In this document: positions 41,772 through 51,278 of the stretch, piece after piece
Position numbering within the stretch: position 1 is the stretch's first letter
Layout of the letters: each line of letters opens with the position of its first letter
Assembly: GCA_026014875.1 (NCBI GenBank)
Contig: JAOZHO010000039.1
Span: 1-64,000, forward strand
From: Candidatus Bathyarchaeota archaeon
GTDB lineage: Archaea > Thermoproteota > Bathyarchaeia > TCS64
Length of the DNA stretch: 64,000 nt
Reading direction: 5' to 3'
Program-made: the position numbers and the translations under genes
Notes under the pieces: model-generated
What the model was told of the DNA's origin: nothing
What the model saw: the letters and a program-made list of their open reading frames with translations, nothing else
The model's database searches: none

Positions 41772-43160
41772 CTATCTCCCTTTGTTGGCTTTTATGATCA
41801 TCTTCTCGGCTTTGATCTTGGCGTTCTTCAGGATGATGGTGAAGCCAATGCCTGAAGGGATCCCCTGAATGGGGATGGCAGAAGCCGGCAGCTCAAGGGT
41901 CGACACCGTGACCTCTCCGGTCTCAGCGGTGGCAAGCCAAGGCTCCTCTCTCCATCTTTCCACGATGGAATGATTCTTTTTCGTAAGCCAGGATTTCAGC
42001 TCGTCTAGATCGGCGACCTCGGTCTCCGTCGCGACCTTGGGGGCGATTTCAGGTGGCAAAAATTCCTGGATTCGCTCCTTTATATCCTGGGGCATCCAGA
42101 CTACTCGGTCCCAGCCTCCGTCCGCATCGAGGAACTTTAGGTTCCTCATATATTCTATGGAAAGGCCGTGGAATCCGTCCACCTCCCTGCCGCCGGCGGT
42201 GAGGTCGGAGATTGTCACGAAGTTGAGTCCGTTGATTGTCTCCCCCTTGAAGTTTCGGTGGACGACGCCGAATCCGTCGACCTCGGGGATCAAGAATGCG
42301 CATCCCTCGAAACAGCCGCAGCTGGTGTGCGGATACCCGAAGGTTGTGTAAAGTTGTACCCTCTCTATCTCGCCGAGGGATTTCTCTTGAATGATCTTAT
42401 TGACTCCCACATACTCACCCGTCTTGGCGTCGATGACCTCACCTTGGGGAATCTCGAAGACCGGCCCTTTCTGGTCCACCTTGACGGTGGCTTTACCGTC
42501 GAACCAGCTGATTGCCCCGCAGTTGGCGTATCTTTGGGGGGTGATGACGCAGAGGTGAGTGGAGGCGAAGCTCTGGCAGAGCAGGCACCCATAAAAGACA
42601 TCGTCGTCGCTCATGCCCCTTGCCCTAGCATCCCGTGCCCCATATATCTCGAGGGCTTTGCGGTACCACTCCTTTACGAGGTCGGGCTCAGTGATGAAGG
42701 TCAGCGGGATCTTCTCGATGAAGGGCAGCTCGCTCTTGAAGAGCCGCTTCAGGACCTCTCCCTTGTGGTTGAAGCAATTGAAACCTTTTTCGAAGGACTT
42801 TTTACTGATCCTCATCTGGATGTCGTAGCGCTGGTTGAGGTGCATGAAGCCCTCTATAAAGTTGCAGTATTCGTGGAGTCGGCGCTCAATGACGCCCTCG
42901 AGGTCTTTCTCGACCTCCTTCTCGGCGACCTCAATGAGGAGACAAAAGGGCGTGTTCGTCCTCTCGGGGAAATCAGATATATCTTGGCCGATTATGATGA
43001 TCCTTCCGTCCTCGATCTCGTCCATCCCTCTGACCTGAACCAGCCCGAATTTGTACTCCTCTCTTGGGCCACCCAGCTCGATGCGCATGTCGCGACTCTT
43101 GATTCTCTCACCTTCGTATATTATTCCGACATCTACAGGGATGTCTTCGAACATTGACAT
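41772..43160 (-). CDS. cdhC: ACDS beta subunit, acetyl-CoA synthase (A-cluster)
   Basis: Makes or cleaves acetyl-CoA at a nickel-iron-sulfur A-cluster, from methyl-CFeSP, CO and CoA. 462 residues, archaeal length (no CO-tunnel N-terminal domain). A-cluster cysteines: YGCLLCQSFASTHLC, RYANCG and SCGCFEGCAFLIP. FHGLSIEYM and the GGWDRVVWMP region are also family typical. The C-terminal 60 residues form the usual hydrophobic tail. Intact. In bacteria and methanogens the CO comes from CODH, which is not present in this cluster. Confidence 0.96.
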   Translation of the reverse strand: MSMFEDIPVDVGIIYEGERIKSRDMRIELGGPREEYKFGLVQVRGMDEIEDGRIIIIGQDISDFPERTNTPFCLLIEVAEKEVEKDLEGVIERRLHEYCNFIEGFMHLNQRYDIQMRISKKSFEKGFNCFNHKGEVLKRLFKSELPFIEKIPLTFITEPDLVKEWYRKALEIYGARDARARGMSDDDVFYGCLLCQSFASTHLCVITPQRYANCGAISWFDGKATVKVDQKGPVFEIPQGEVIDAKTGEYVGVNKIIQEKSLGEIERVQLYTTFGYPHTSCGCFEGCAFLIPEVDGFGVVHRNFKGETINGLNFVTISDLTAGGREVDGFHGLSIEYMRNLKFLDADGGWDRVVWMPQDIKERIQEFLPPEIAPKVATETEVADLDELKSWLTKKNHSIVERWREEPWLATAETGEVTVSTLELPASAIPIQGIPSGIGFTIILKNAKIKAEKMIIKANKGR

Positions 43161-43161
43161 C

Positions 43162-43545
43162 TTAGGCTTCCTCCAATAACAATGACATTATTTTATCTAA
43201 AAATGCCTTCCACTCGTCCTCTTTCATGCTTCCCCAGCTCCAGCTCGCGTTAGGCTGATAGCTCCTTGTGAGCGAAATGGTCCGGAGGTCCATCGCAAAG
43301 CTCTTCAGCCCGGTGAGGAACCAGCCATTCGAGGTAATATTGGAAGCCTGCGAAGACAACCAGATCGTATTGCCCCTCACCATCGAAGCCTCCCCAGAGG
43401 GGTCTCTGAGACGGTCTCCAAGGTTCATTAAGGGAATGCTGTGGACACCCTGCACATCCCGCTTCAGATCTCGCTTAGACAATGAAACACAGCCACTAAC
43501 GGATCTGGATAACCCGGCTCTTCACGGATACTAAAGTTTATCTCG
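43162..43545 (-). pseudogene. cdhB: ACDS epsilon subunit (CODH accessory), frameshifted and 5'-truncated
   Basis: Three reading frames must be joined to recover the family sequence: VAVFHCLSEI (to about 43466), KRDVQGVHSIPLMNLGDRLRDP (to about 43400), then WGGFDGEGQYDLVVFAGFQYYLEWLV (to about 43320), then LTGLKSFAMDLRTISL, YQPNASWSWGSMKEDEWKAFLDKI to the stop at 43162. The last two indels compensate, leaving a deceptive 106-codon open frame. The N-terminal third (PLLVVGSE region) is missing. CdhB binds the CODH alpha subunit CdhA. It lies directly upstream of cdhC. No cdhA follows upstream. Confidence 0.8.
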
Positions 43546-43728
43546 GGACGAATCGACGTGATGAGAAATTTCTAAAACATTTAAGGAATAACCAATTGAA
43601 ACAGGATATTACTCGACATTTCACAGATAAAGAATAGTATCTATGAAATTTACCTTCAACGAATTCGTTTCAAATGACATCTTGTCAATAATTTGCTTCG
43701 TATCTCTCTACAGAGGATTCAAAGTGAG

Positions 43729-44100
43729 TCAGAACCCCCCCCATAGCCCCTTGAACCGTCCGTGTGTGATCGCTTGTTTCAGATAGTGTTTACCTGAAAA
43801 TCTCATCACTTTCCTGATCTTATCCCTGTGCTCACCCGAGTTGCAGTGGATCTCGCAGATTTTACACGGGGGATTCGGGTCTTGGGGACAGAGCCTCCGC
43901 CTGTTAGAGGAGTACTCCATGAGGTCAATGCAGTCTTTGTACAGAATAGGGTTCGGAAGACCCCCCAGACTCAGAAGTGCCTCAGAGGGAGCCCAAGGGA
44001 ACTTGTCCTCAGAGCGATGATTTCTGTTGCAGTAGATCTCGATGAAAATGGAGAGAATCCTTATGCCCTTGTCGACTCCGATTTATTTTCTCTCCGGCAT
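43729..44100 (-). pseudogene. YgbA_NO (nitrous-oxide-stimulated promoter) family-like gene with an early stop
   Basis: The 3' part encodes YKDCIDLMEYSSNRRRLCP, then CKICEIHCNSGEHRDKIRKVMRFSGKHYL, which matches my memory of the YgbA_NO family (C-x2-C-x3-HC, RxxIRxVMRYSG). Upstream in the same frame is GIRILSIFIEIYCNRNH, also family-like, and then ATG CCG GAG AGA AAA TAA: a start followed by an in-frame TAA at 44083-44085. Only ATG 43920 is left for translation, giving 63 residues. Family function unknown (linked to NO response in bacteria). Confidence 0.55.
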
Positions 44101-44255
44101 ATTCCATGACTGCCAAGGGAAATATACGGGCGGATTCTTCCATCGGCGTCTTATAAACCCGATACTCATCCCTCAGGTCTTCGCCCCGAGAAAAGAATAA
44201 TAGAGGTCCCCTGAATATAAGAGCCGTAAAGTTCGCTCCAGAGGTATATGAAGAC

Positions 44256-45986
44256 ATGAGTATCGAATCCATCAGGGAGTCCGCCCTCAAACACGCTGTG
44301 CACAACGCCGCCACCCATGGAGGCAGGGCCAACACGGGTCCTGTGATGGGCAGGATCATGGCCGAGTGCCCAGAGTTAAGGGGAAAGGCGGACGAGGCGA
44401 GCAGGATCATCGGCAAGATCGTCGATGAAGTCAACTCGTGGCCCCACGAGAGACAGATAATAGTCCTCCAGGAGAGATGGCCTGAACTCCTGGAGACAAA
44501 AAGGAAGGAAGAGAAAAAGAAGACCTTACCGCCTTTAAAGAACGTGGAAAGGTTCAAGATAGTGAAGACGAGGTTCGCCCCAAACCCGGACGGCGCCCTA
44601 CACCTTGGTAGCGCCGAGCCCATCATCTTCTGCGACGAGTACGCCAAGATGTACAACGGTAGGTTCATCCTGCGATACGAGGACACCAGCCCCATCATCA
44701 AAGCCCCGATCCTCGAGATTTACGACTGGATCAAAGAGGATCTCGACTGGCTCGGAGTAAAAGTAGACGAGACCTACGTGCAGTCCGACAGGATCGAGAT
44801 TTACTACGAGTACGCGGTGAAGCTTCTCGAGATGGGTTCTGCATACGTCTGCACTTGTACATCCCAGGCGTTCAAGGAACGCTATATGGCGAAGAAGGCT
44901 TGCCCATGCAGGGCAAATTCGCCTGAGGTCAACCTCGAACGTTGGAGCAAAATGCTCGACGGGAGGTTCAAGAAAGGTGATGCAGTAGTCCGGATCAAGA
45001 CCGACCTGGCCCACCCCAACCCCGCAGTCAGGGACTGGCCGGCGCTCAGGATCGTCGAGGGGGTCCACCCGAGGCAAGGAGACAAGTACAGAGTCTGGCC
45101 CCTTTATAACTTCAGCTGCACCATCGACGACCATGAGATGAAGATCTCCCACATCATCAGGGGAAAGGAGCATGAAGTCAACACCACGAGGCAGAGATAC
45201 CTCTCGGATCACCTCGGCTGGGAGTTCCCGGAGATCATCAACATAGGCCGCCTGGGGCTCGAGGTCGGCGTCCTCAGCAAATCTAGGATACGGAGCGGCA
45301 TCGAGGACGGGAGCTTCACCGGGTGGGACGACCCCCGCGTAGGGACCTTGAGATCCCTCAAGCGGAGGGGGCTCCAGCCCGAGGCCATCAGGGAGGTAAT
45401 GATCCAGGTTGGCCCCAAGCCTATCAACGCCACCCTGAGTTGGGATCACATCGCATCGGTAAACAGGAAGATCATCGAGTCCAGGGCGCGGAGGTTCACC
45501 TTCGTCAGGGATCCTGTCAACCTCAAGGTCACAGGCATACTGGGGGAGCATGATGTGCGGCTCCCGAGCCACCCCGATCATCCGGAATGGGGGAGCAGAA
45601 ACTACTCGGTGAGGTCAGATAAGGGTGAAGCAGTGTTTATCGTCTCTGGTGAAGACGCGGAGAAAATGAGGGTCGGCGGGTTCGCCCGTTTGATGGGGCT
45701 TTTCAACATCGAGATCACGCATTTGGGCTCTGGCGAGATTCACGCACGTTTCCACTCCAAGAGTCATCAAAAGGCGAGGGAACTTAATTTCCCGTTCGTC
45801 CACTGGCTCCCGTCGGGCGTCGGAATCAAGGCGCGGGTCGTGATGCCCGACGCATCCACCGCCCGAGGGATAGCCGAGGAGGGATGTCGAGACCTCAAGG
45901 AAGACTCAATGATCCAGTTTGAGAGGTACGGCTTCGTCCGTGTGGACAGCCAGTCTCCCTTTGTGGCTTACTATGCGCACAGATGA
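44256..45986 (+). CDS. gltX: Glutamyl-tRNA synthetase, archaeal type
   Basis: Charges tRNA-Glu (and, in archaea that use GatDE, only Glu). 576 residues with the archaeal/eukaryotic N-terminal helical domain (1-95), class I catalytic domain RFAPNPDGALHLGSA (HIGH motif variant, 105-119), the Zn-binding CTCTSQAFKERYMAKKACPC, WPLYNFSCTIDDHEMKISHIIRGKEH, the KMSKS equivalent LSKSRIRSG and the beta-barrel anticodon domain. Full length. Single gene with its own promoter region upstream. Confidence 0.96.
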   Translation: MSIESIRESALKHAVHNAATHGGRANTGPVMGRIMAECPELRGKADEASRIIGKIVDEVNSWPHERQIIVLQERWPELLETKRKEEKKKTLPPLKNVERFKIVKTRFAPNPDGALHLGSAEPIIFCDEYAKMYNGRFILRYEDTSPIIKAPILEIYDWIKEDLDWLGVKVDETYVQSDRIEIYYEYAVKLLEMGSAYVCTCTSQAFKERYMAKKACPCRANSPEVNLERWSKMLDGRFKKGDAVVRIKTDLAHPNPAVRDWPALRIVEGVHPRQGDKYRVWPLYNFSCTIDDHEMKISHIIRGKEHEVNTTRQRYLSDHLGWEFPEIINIGRLGLEVGVLSKSRIRSGIEDGSFTGWDDPRVGTLRSLKRRGLQPEAIREVMIQVGPKPINATLSWDHIASVNRKIIESRARRFTFVRDPVNLKVTGILGEHDVRLPSHPDHPEWGSRNYSVRSDKGEAVFIVSGEDAEKMRVGGFARLMGLFNIEITHLGSGEIHARFHSKSHQKARELNFPFVHWLPSGVGIKARVVMPDASTARGIAEEGCRDLKEDSMIQFERYGFVRVDSQSPFVAYYAHR

Positions 45987-46085
45987 TCGATAACTACACT
46001 TCCGGCGTGAGGACTTTTTCCAACTTATCACAATGTTTAAAAATAGATGTCCAGTTAAGACGTATGCACACTGGAAGGAAATGAC

Positions 46086-46478
46086 ATGTCTACAACGGAT
46101 GTAGATCCTTCGAAGCCTTTCTACGTAAGGTTCGAAGTACCTAAAGAGGTCGCCGAGGCATCATACGAGGTGCTAAAGATCGCCTCAGAATCGGGGAAGA
46201 TTCGAAAAGGAACGAACGAGGCTACGAAATCGATAGAGCGGGGGAGAGCCCTGTTGGTCCTATTAGCCGAGAATGTCGAGCCCCCCGAGATAGTTGCCCA
46301 CATCCCGATGCTCTGCGATGAGCGGAAGGCCCCATACGTATACGTCCCCGAGAAGCAGAGGCTAGGACAGTCAGCAGGGTTGCTGGTTGGCTCCGCCGCG
46401 GCTGCTATCGAGGACCCCGGTGAGGGCACCGAGCTCCTGAACGAGATCCTCGAGAAGCTCAAGGAGATAATAAAGTAG
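46086..46478 (+). CDS. rpl7ae: Ribosomal protein L7Ae
   Basis: 130 residues. Kink-turn RNA-binding protein of the large ribosomal subunit, box C/D and H/ACA snoRNPs and archaeal RNase P. Key stretch: [32 protein letters not shown], then [36 protein letters not shown] supplies the ribosome site. A TATA-like TTTAAAAATAG lies about 45 bases upstream. First gene of L7Ae-S28e-L24e. Confidence 0.97.
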   Translation: MSTTDVDPSKPFYVRFEVPKEVAEASYEVLKIASESGKIRKGTNEATKSIERGRALLVLLAENVEPPEIVAHIPMLCDERKAPYVYVPEKQRLGQSAGLLVGSAAAAIEDPGEGTELLNEILEKLKEIIK

Positions 46479-46480
46479 GG

Positions 46481-46693
46481 ATGTCCCGCCAAACCGACGC
46501 CCTGACCCCCGCCACGGTGATCCAGATACTGGGTCGCACGGGGCTGACTGGAGAGGTCATGCAGGTGAGGGTTAGAGTAGAGGAGGGCAGGGATAAGGGT
46601 CGCATCATCACCCGGAACGTGAAGGGGCCCGTGAGGATCGACGATATGCTGCTCCTCAGGGACACAGAACGGGAAGCCAGGAAGATCAGGTAG
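46481..46693 (+). CDS. rps28e: Ribosomal protein S28e
   Basis: 70 residues, small-subunit protein near the mRNA exit. Family pattern [50 protein letters not shown]. Starts 2 bases after the L7Ae stop and is co-transcribed with it and L24e, the conserved archaeal order. The usual fourth member, ndk, does not follow. Confidence 0.97.
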   Translation: MSRQTDALTPATVIQILGRTGLTGEVMQVRVRVEEGRDKGRIITRNVKGPVRIDDMLLLRDTEREARKIR

Positions 46694-46702
46694 GTCAATA
46701 GG

Positions 46703-46885
46703 ATGCCCCAAGTCTACAAATGCACCTTCTGCGCTTACGATATCGCCCCCGGGACCGGCATCAACTTCGTCCGGAGAGACGGCAGAATCCTGAGATTTTG
46801 TTCGAGTAAATGCAAAAAGAACACATTAAAGCTCAAGCGTGACCCCCGAAAGCTAAAGTGGACAAAGTCATACGTAAGACGCTAA
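46703..46885 (+). CDS. rpl24e: Ribosomal protein L24e
   Basis: 60 residues, zinc-binding large-subunit protein. C-x2-C (CTFCAYDI) and C-x3-C (FCSSKCKKN) hold the zinc; GTGINFVRRDGRI and KLKRDPRKLKWTKSYVRR are family typical. 9 bases after S28e; end of the operon. The downstream gap to rfcS contains AT-rich promoter sequence. Confidence 0.97.
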   Translation: MPQVYKCTFCAYDIAPGTGINFVRRDGRILRFCSSKCKKNTLKLKRDPRKLKWTKSYVRR

Positions 46886-47060
46886 ATACACTTCATTGTA
46901 TACAACTCTTCAATCCAATCATTCTATTGGATAGTCAATATATTTGTTAATAAGACGAAGATTGAGGACGATTATTCACCCTAATTAAACAAAAGGGTTT
47001 TGTCTCCCTAAAAAAAATACTTTAAACGCTGAGACTCCCCCTATACGAGGGAGCTATATC

Positions 47061-48029
47061 ATGAGCAGCGGCATGTGGACCGAGAAATACAGGCCCCAGG
47101 CACTCGACGACATCGTTAACCAACGCGACATTATAAGCAGGCTCAAGACCTTTGTAACCGAAAAAAATATCCCTCATTTACTCCTTGTCGGACCGGCTGG
47201 GGTCGGAAAGACCACGAGCATCCTTGCACTCGCCCAGGACCTATATGGGCCGAGTTACAGGAACTTTGTCTTGGAGCTCAACGCGAGCGACGAGAGAGGA
47301 ATCAACGTAATCAGGGACAAAGTCAAGAACTACGCAAGGACTGCTGCTATGGCGAGCTCAGTTAGCTTTAAGATAATCATTATGGATGAGGCGGATCACC
47401 TCACCGGAGACGCACAACACGCCCTCCGGCGAACCATGGAGGTGTACACGAAGACCGCCAGATTCTGCCTCATAGGCAACTACAGCGAGAACATCATAGA
47501 TCCCATACAAAGCAGGTGCAGCGTTTTCAGATACGGCTCACTCGATGAAGCGGACATTAGGGACCGCCTCACGCTCATCTCCGAGAAAGAGAATCTGCAA
47601 ATTGTGGACGAAGGGTTAGACGCACTGTTTCAAGCCAGTGGCGGGGACCTCAGGAAAGCCATAAACATGCTTCAAGCCGCTTCCGCAAACGGGGAACTCG
47701 TAGACGACATCTCGGTGTACAGCCTCCTGGGAAGCATTAGACCAGACCGTGTACAAACCATGATCCAGCTTGCTCTGGATGGCAAGTTCTTGGAAAGTCG
47801 CGAGGCGTTAAGAGGCATCCTCATCAATCAAGGGATGGCCCCCGAGGACATTATTCGAATAACATATCGCGAGATAATGAGGCACAAATCTCTGACTGAA
47901 CAAAAGAAGGTGAGATTAAGCGATATCATCGGTGAGGTGGATTACCGGTTGACCCAAGGCGCAAGACCCGAGATCCAGCTGTCAACCCTCCTCGGACACC
48001 TCTCGCTCGTCGGGGACGAGACGAGGTGA
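47061..48029 (+). CDS. rfcS: Replication factor C small subunit
   Basis: 322-residue AAA+ ATPase. Four copies with one RfcL make the clamp loader that places PCNA on primed DNA. Walker A GPAGVGKTTS, Walker B IIMDEADHL, sensor 1 LIGNYSENIIDPIQSRC (arginine finger SRC), plus the collar domain. No intein. A TATA-like TACTTTAAAC lies about 40 bases upstream and GGGAGC before the ATG. Its stop overlaps the rfcL start (GTGA). Confidence 0.97.
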   Translation: MSSGMWTEKYRPQALDDIVNQRDIISRLKTFVTEKNIPHLLLVGPAGVGKTTSILALAQDLYGPSYRNFVLELNASDERGINVIRDKVKNYARTAAMASSVSFKIIIMDEADHLTGDAQHALRRTMEVYTKTARFCLIGNYSENIIDPIQSRCSVFRYGSLDEADIRDRLTLISEKENLQIVDEGLDALFQASGGDLRKAINMLQAASANGELVDDISVYSLLGSIRPDRVQTMIQLALDGKFLESREALRGILINQGMAPEDIIRITYREIMRHKSLTEQKKVRLSDIIGEVDYRLTQGARPEIQLSTLLGHLSLVGDETR

Positions 48030-49624
48030 CCACCCCACAGCTCTGGACCAACCGCTACAGACCTAAAAAGAGAGAGGATTTTGTAGGCAACGAGCAGGCA
48101 GTCGAGGAGCTAGAGAAATGGATAAAAAGCTGGCGGAAGAAACCGCCGAAGAAACGAGCCGCCTTCCTGTATGGTCCACCGGGCATAGGCAAGACATCCG
48201 TCGCCCAGGTCTTGGCGAGAGAGCACGACTATAGGCTAGTGGAAATCAACGCGAGCGACACCAGAAATAAGGGAAGCATCGAGGAGACCCTCGGCAAGGC
48301 CGTCAAGCAGAATGTCACGCTTTTTGGGCAGAAGCGGATGGTCCTTTTGGATGAGATGGATGGTCTTAGTGGCCAGCAAGACCGGGGAGGGGTCTCTGCG
48401 GTCTCCAAGATCATCGACCAGACCACGAGCCCGATGATCCTCATTGCGAACACGATTGAGGAGAATATGCAAGACAGGTTCAGAGCCATACTCAAGAAGG
48501 TTAAGAGCATCGAGTTCAAGCCAGTCAGCTCCGCTCAAATAGTCTCGAAACTCGAATTTATTTCAGAGGACCAGGGCATACCGGTGCATCCAGATGTCCT
48601 CATGGAAATTGCCATGAAGAGCAACGGAGACCTACGATCTGCCACCAACGACCTCGAGACGATAGCTAGCGGAAAGAAGACTGTCTCCCCTGATGACTTG
48701 ACGGTTATTGGTCGCCGGGACAGGCTGGAGTCCACTCATAACATTCTCAACAAGATATTCACCTCGCGTGACTTCCGTGAAGCCCGAAGGACGATCAATC
48801 AAAGCATGATCAAATACGACGATCTTTATGAGTGGATTTACGAGAACATTCCTATCGTTTTGGATGATCCATACGAGCGCCTTGAGGCGCTGGAGGCACT
48901 CTCCCGAGCGGACATTTACCAGAAGCGAGCCCGGACAAACGATTACAGGCTGCTCAAGTATTTCTTCGACCTCATGACTGGAGGCATCGCGTTCGCCAGG
49001 AAAAACAGCAAAGGTGAGGGATACAGAGATCAGCTCAATGCGGCGATAATGGGTGCTGGGTTCACTCCGAGCCTGATAAGCACGATCAATGTCCCTGAGG
49101 GGATCATGGTCAAGCCAAACCGTTGGCTGGGCAAGGACAAGTGGGCAAAGCTCAACACCAGCCTTCGTGGACTGGGAGCCAGATGGGTTTACGGCAAGAA
49201 CGTCTGGATGCTACCGTATTATCGGGAACCCCAGGCCAAGTGGCGTTTCATTCGCACATACCACGCCAGGAGACGCATGAAAAGCGTCACGAGGCGGCTC
49301 GCCGCCAAGACCCATACATCGTCAGCCAAGGCGCGAAACGAGATACTGCCCCTACTCAGACACATGATACGGAGGAACGAGGGGATATACGACGATCTCT
49401 CCACATGGATGCTTGACGCCCCGAAAAAGAAGCTCGACCATCTGAGATACATGACCTTCGCCAAGAAGCCACGGGACTTCGTGAGCCTCGAGAACTACTC
49501 CAAATACAAGCAACGTGAGATGAAAAAGAGGATCGACAACATTGCGAAGGAGACCGAGACCGACCTCCGTAACATCGAGAGATGGCTTGCCGATGAAAAG
49601 AAGAATGCCTCATGGAGTAAATGA
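48026..49624 (+). CDS. rfcL: Replication factor C large subunit
   Basis: 532 residues from GTG 48026. AAA+ ATPase of the clamp loader: Walker A YGPPGIGKTSV, Walker B VLLDEMDGL, sensor ANTIEENMQDRFRAILKK, then a long C-terminal region with WLGKDKWAKLNTSLRGLGARWVYG. Many archaeal RfcL proteins end with a PCNA-binding PIP box; the visible end WLADEKKNASWSK lacks one. Translationally coupled to rfcS by a 4-base overlap. Confidence 0.95.
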   Translation: MTTPQLWTNRYRPKKREDFVGNEQAVEELEKWIKSWRKKPPKKRAAFLYGPPGIGKTSVAQVLAREHDYRLVEINASDTRNKGSIEETLGKAVKQNVTLFGQKRMVLLDEMDGLSGQQDRGGVSAVSKIIDQTTSPMILIANTIEENMQDRFRAILKKVKSIEFKPVSSAQIVSKLEFISEDQGIPVHPDVLMEIAMKSNGDLRSATNDLETIASGKKTVSPDDLTVIGRRDRLESTHNILNKIFTSRDFREARRTINQSMIKYDDLYEWIYENIPIVLDDPYERLEALEALSRADIYQKRARTNDYRLLKYFFDLMTGGIAFARKNSKGEGYRDQLNAAIMGAGFTPSLISTINVPEGIMVKPNRWLGKDKWAKLNTSLRGLGARWVYGKNVWMLPYYREPQAKWRFIRTYHARRRMKSVTRRLAAKTHTSSAKARNEILPLLRHMIRRNEGIYDDLSTWMLDAPKKKLDHLRYMTFAKKPRDFVSLENYSKYKQREMKKRIDNIAKETETDLRNIERWLADEKKNASWSK

Positions 49625-49892
49625 GGAAGCTCGCTTCCACGTTTCTATCAAACTAACATTCCGAGGCCCCACCATCTCAATGCCTTGTCCGACCAAGTCT
49701 AATGCCGCAAGTCCTCAGGCGAACCTTCCCACGAGGGAATCTACGCTACGTATTAACGAGCTAGAAGTTATCACACAGGGTTAGACCATTGTGACCGTGA
49801 GTGAAGTTCATCCGGATAGATCTGGCTGGGCGATGATCTATCAACGGCTCAACACCTAAGGCCACCAGACTCAGACGACGGTAATCCTACGC
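49625..49892. other. Gap between convergent rfcL and the coiled-coil gene; nothing seen
   Basis: A short plus frame from inside rfcL runs on to 49784 but is a shadow. No tRNA-like box, hairpin-T run or repeat copy was seen. Confidence 0.4.
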
Positions 49893-50501
49893 TCATTCTT
49901 TCCTGCTGAGGCTGAAATAGAGCTCGTCGTATTCCTCCTTGACCTCTGCCAGCCTCCCTTCGAGTTGAGCCACTAGCGCGGTTATCTCTGCCTGGGATTC
50001 CCTAGCGTTTTTCACCAAGTCGCCCAGGCGCATCATCTTTGCGGGGGTCATGGGGGGCCTATCGGTCTGCTGGTTCTCCCTCAGCTCCAAGATGGTTTGG
50101 ATGATCTCGGAGGGATCCTCGTGGATGGCCCTGCAGAGGGAGGTGAACTCCGCGATTTCCTCGAGGGCCTTTCTCAACTCGTCGATTGAGGCTTTGGCGG
50201 TCCCTTCCTCGGCGCCCTCCTGAGTGAGGGATTCCTTGAATATGTCGAGGCGCTCGAAGATGCCGGTTACTCTTAGCTGGATCGTGGGGACTTTTTCGGG
50301 CTTCAGAATGGAGAGATATTCCCGGAGCTCCTTGATGAGCTCCCTGACGACGTTGATCCTCTCTCCTGTCTCTTCCCATACCTTCTCCGGGGGGGTCCGG
50401 TCGACCACGGTTCCTGTTGTGATGTCGATGGCTAGTTCCCGAACAACTGATTCGAGTTCGTTGACCCTTCCTTCGAAACGCTCTAGCATCCCCAGTCCCA
50501 T
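49893..50501 (-). CDS. Coiled-coil protein of unknown function
   Basis: 202 residues, acidic, almost entirely helical. Heptad-like stretches: RFEGRVNELESVVRELAIDI (8-30), NVVRELIKELREYLSILKPEK (49-70), a middle linker, and KNARESQAEITALVAQLEGRLAEVKEEYDELYFSL at the C-terminus. No enzyme motif or membrane segment. Resembles prefoldin-like or chromosome-associated structural proteins in composition only. Start ATG 50501 or ATG 50489. Single gene. Confidence 0.75.
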   Translation of the reverse strand: MGLGMLERFEGRVNELESVVRELAIDITTGTVVDRTPPEKVWEETGERINVVRELIKELREYLSILKPEKVPTIQLRVTGIFERLDIFKESLTQEGAEEGTAKASIDELRKALEEIAEFTSLCRAIHEDPSEIIQTILELRENQQTDRPPMTPAKMMRLGDLVKNARESQAEITALVAQLEGRLAEVKEEYDELYFSLSRKE

Positions 50502-50713
50502 TTGACCCTGAACGCCTTCCTCGTTTAAAGACCTTTTCAGGTATCCATGAAAAGGTGTCCGTCAATAGATGTCGGAGGACGTGATGTGCCATTCATCATG
50601 TAATAGGTCTCCACTATCGACTTTTGATGCTCGTCCCGGAGATCCATTTACCCTAATGGGTTTGAATATCACCGTTTATCGGGGACTTGGCTCGCACGCG
50701 AGGTAATAGCCCA

Positions 50714-51277
50714 TCAGGGGCGCCACCATTTGAAGCTCAGGAATCTGATCTCGCCTGAGTCTACCATGGCGATGATGAACGTCTTCCTGACACTGGTTGC
50801 GAGTCGACCTGCCTCGACTATCTCCGCCGCTGTGAGCCCTTCCCCTGAGACTTTCACTTTGATGATGTAAGGAGCATGATCAAGCCCCGGCCCTTTCTCG
50901 TATACCGCAAAGTCGCAGCCGTATTTGATCCCGGGGGTGACAATGAGCCCCCGCTCCCTCAAGTCCCTGTATATATGGTACCTCTCCTCAAATCCCTCGA
51001 GCATCCCAGATGCAGAGTTTGTGAGTTCCTCTAGGTCGACTTCGTTTTCTCCCTCCCCGGAATAGACGCTTATCATCTCCTTCTCGAGGAGGTAGATCCC
51101 CTCGATTGGGTCAAGAATGAGGGGCGCCTCAAAGTCCTCCTTCGGTTTAGGTATCCCAAGGGGTTTGCCGTAAAAACCAGTGGCGTAAAGCCTCCGGCTC
51201 TCCTGTGGCGACCAAACGACCAGACGGCCGTCCTTGAGGCTCTCTACTCTGGCGAGGAGGCCTTTCTGGGGATCCAT
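50714..51277 (-). CDS. endA: tRNA-splicing endonuclease EndA
   Basis: Cuts introns from tRNA at bulge-helix-bulge sites. 187 residues from ATG 51277, the one-domain (homotetramer alpha or heteromer-catalytic) size. Catalytic triad region: Tyr in GIKYGCDFAVYEKGPG, His in LDHAPYIIKV, Lys in VRKTFIIAMV. RYHIYRDLRERGLIVTPGIKYG is the family hallmark. The frame extends to 51325 but overlaps the upstream gene. It starts 1 base after that gene's stop. Works with RtcB (30.5 kb). Confidence 0.94.
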   Translation of the reverse strand: MDPQKGLLARVESLKDGRLVVWSPQESRRLYATGFYGKPLGIPKPKEDFEAPLILDPIEGIYLLEKEMISVYSGEGENEVDLEELTNSASGMLEGFEERYHIYRDLRERGLIVTPGIKYGCDFAVYEKGPGLDHAPYIIKVKVSGEGLTAAEIVEAGRLATSVRKTFIIAMVDSGEIRFLSFKWWRP

Positions 51278-51278
51278 C

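Noticed and set aside
42168-43157. Long plus-strand frame opposite cdhC
   Set aside because: Shadow of cdhC; no family features, while cdhC has all A-cluster cysteines. The same holds for the long frames opposite gltX, tfrA, hdrA and the kinase.
43162-43482. Intact 106-residue CdhB
   Set aside because: The open frame survives only because two indels compensate; about 27 residues in the middle are out of the family frame and the N-terminus is missing.
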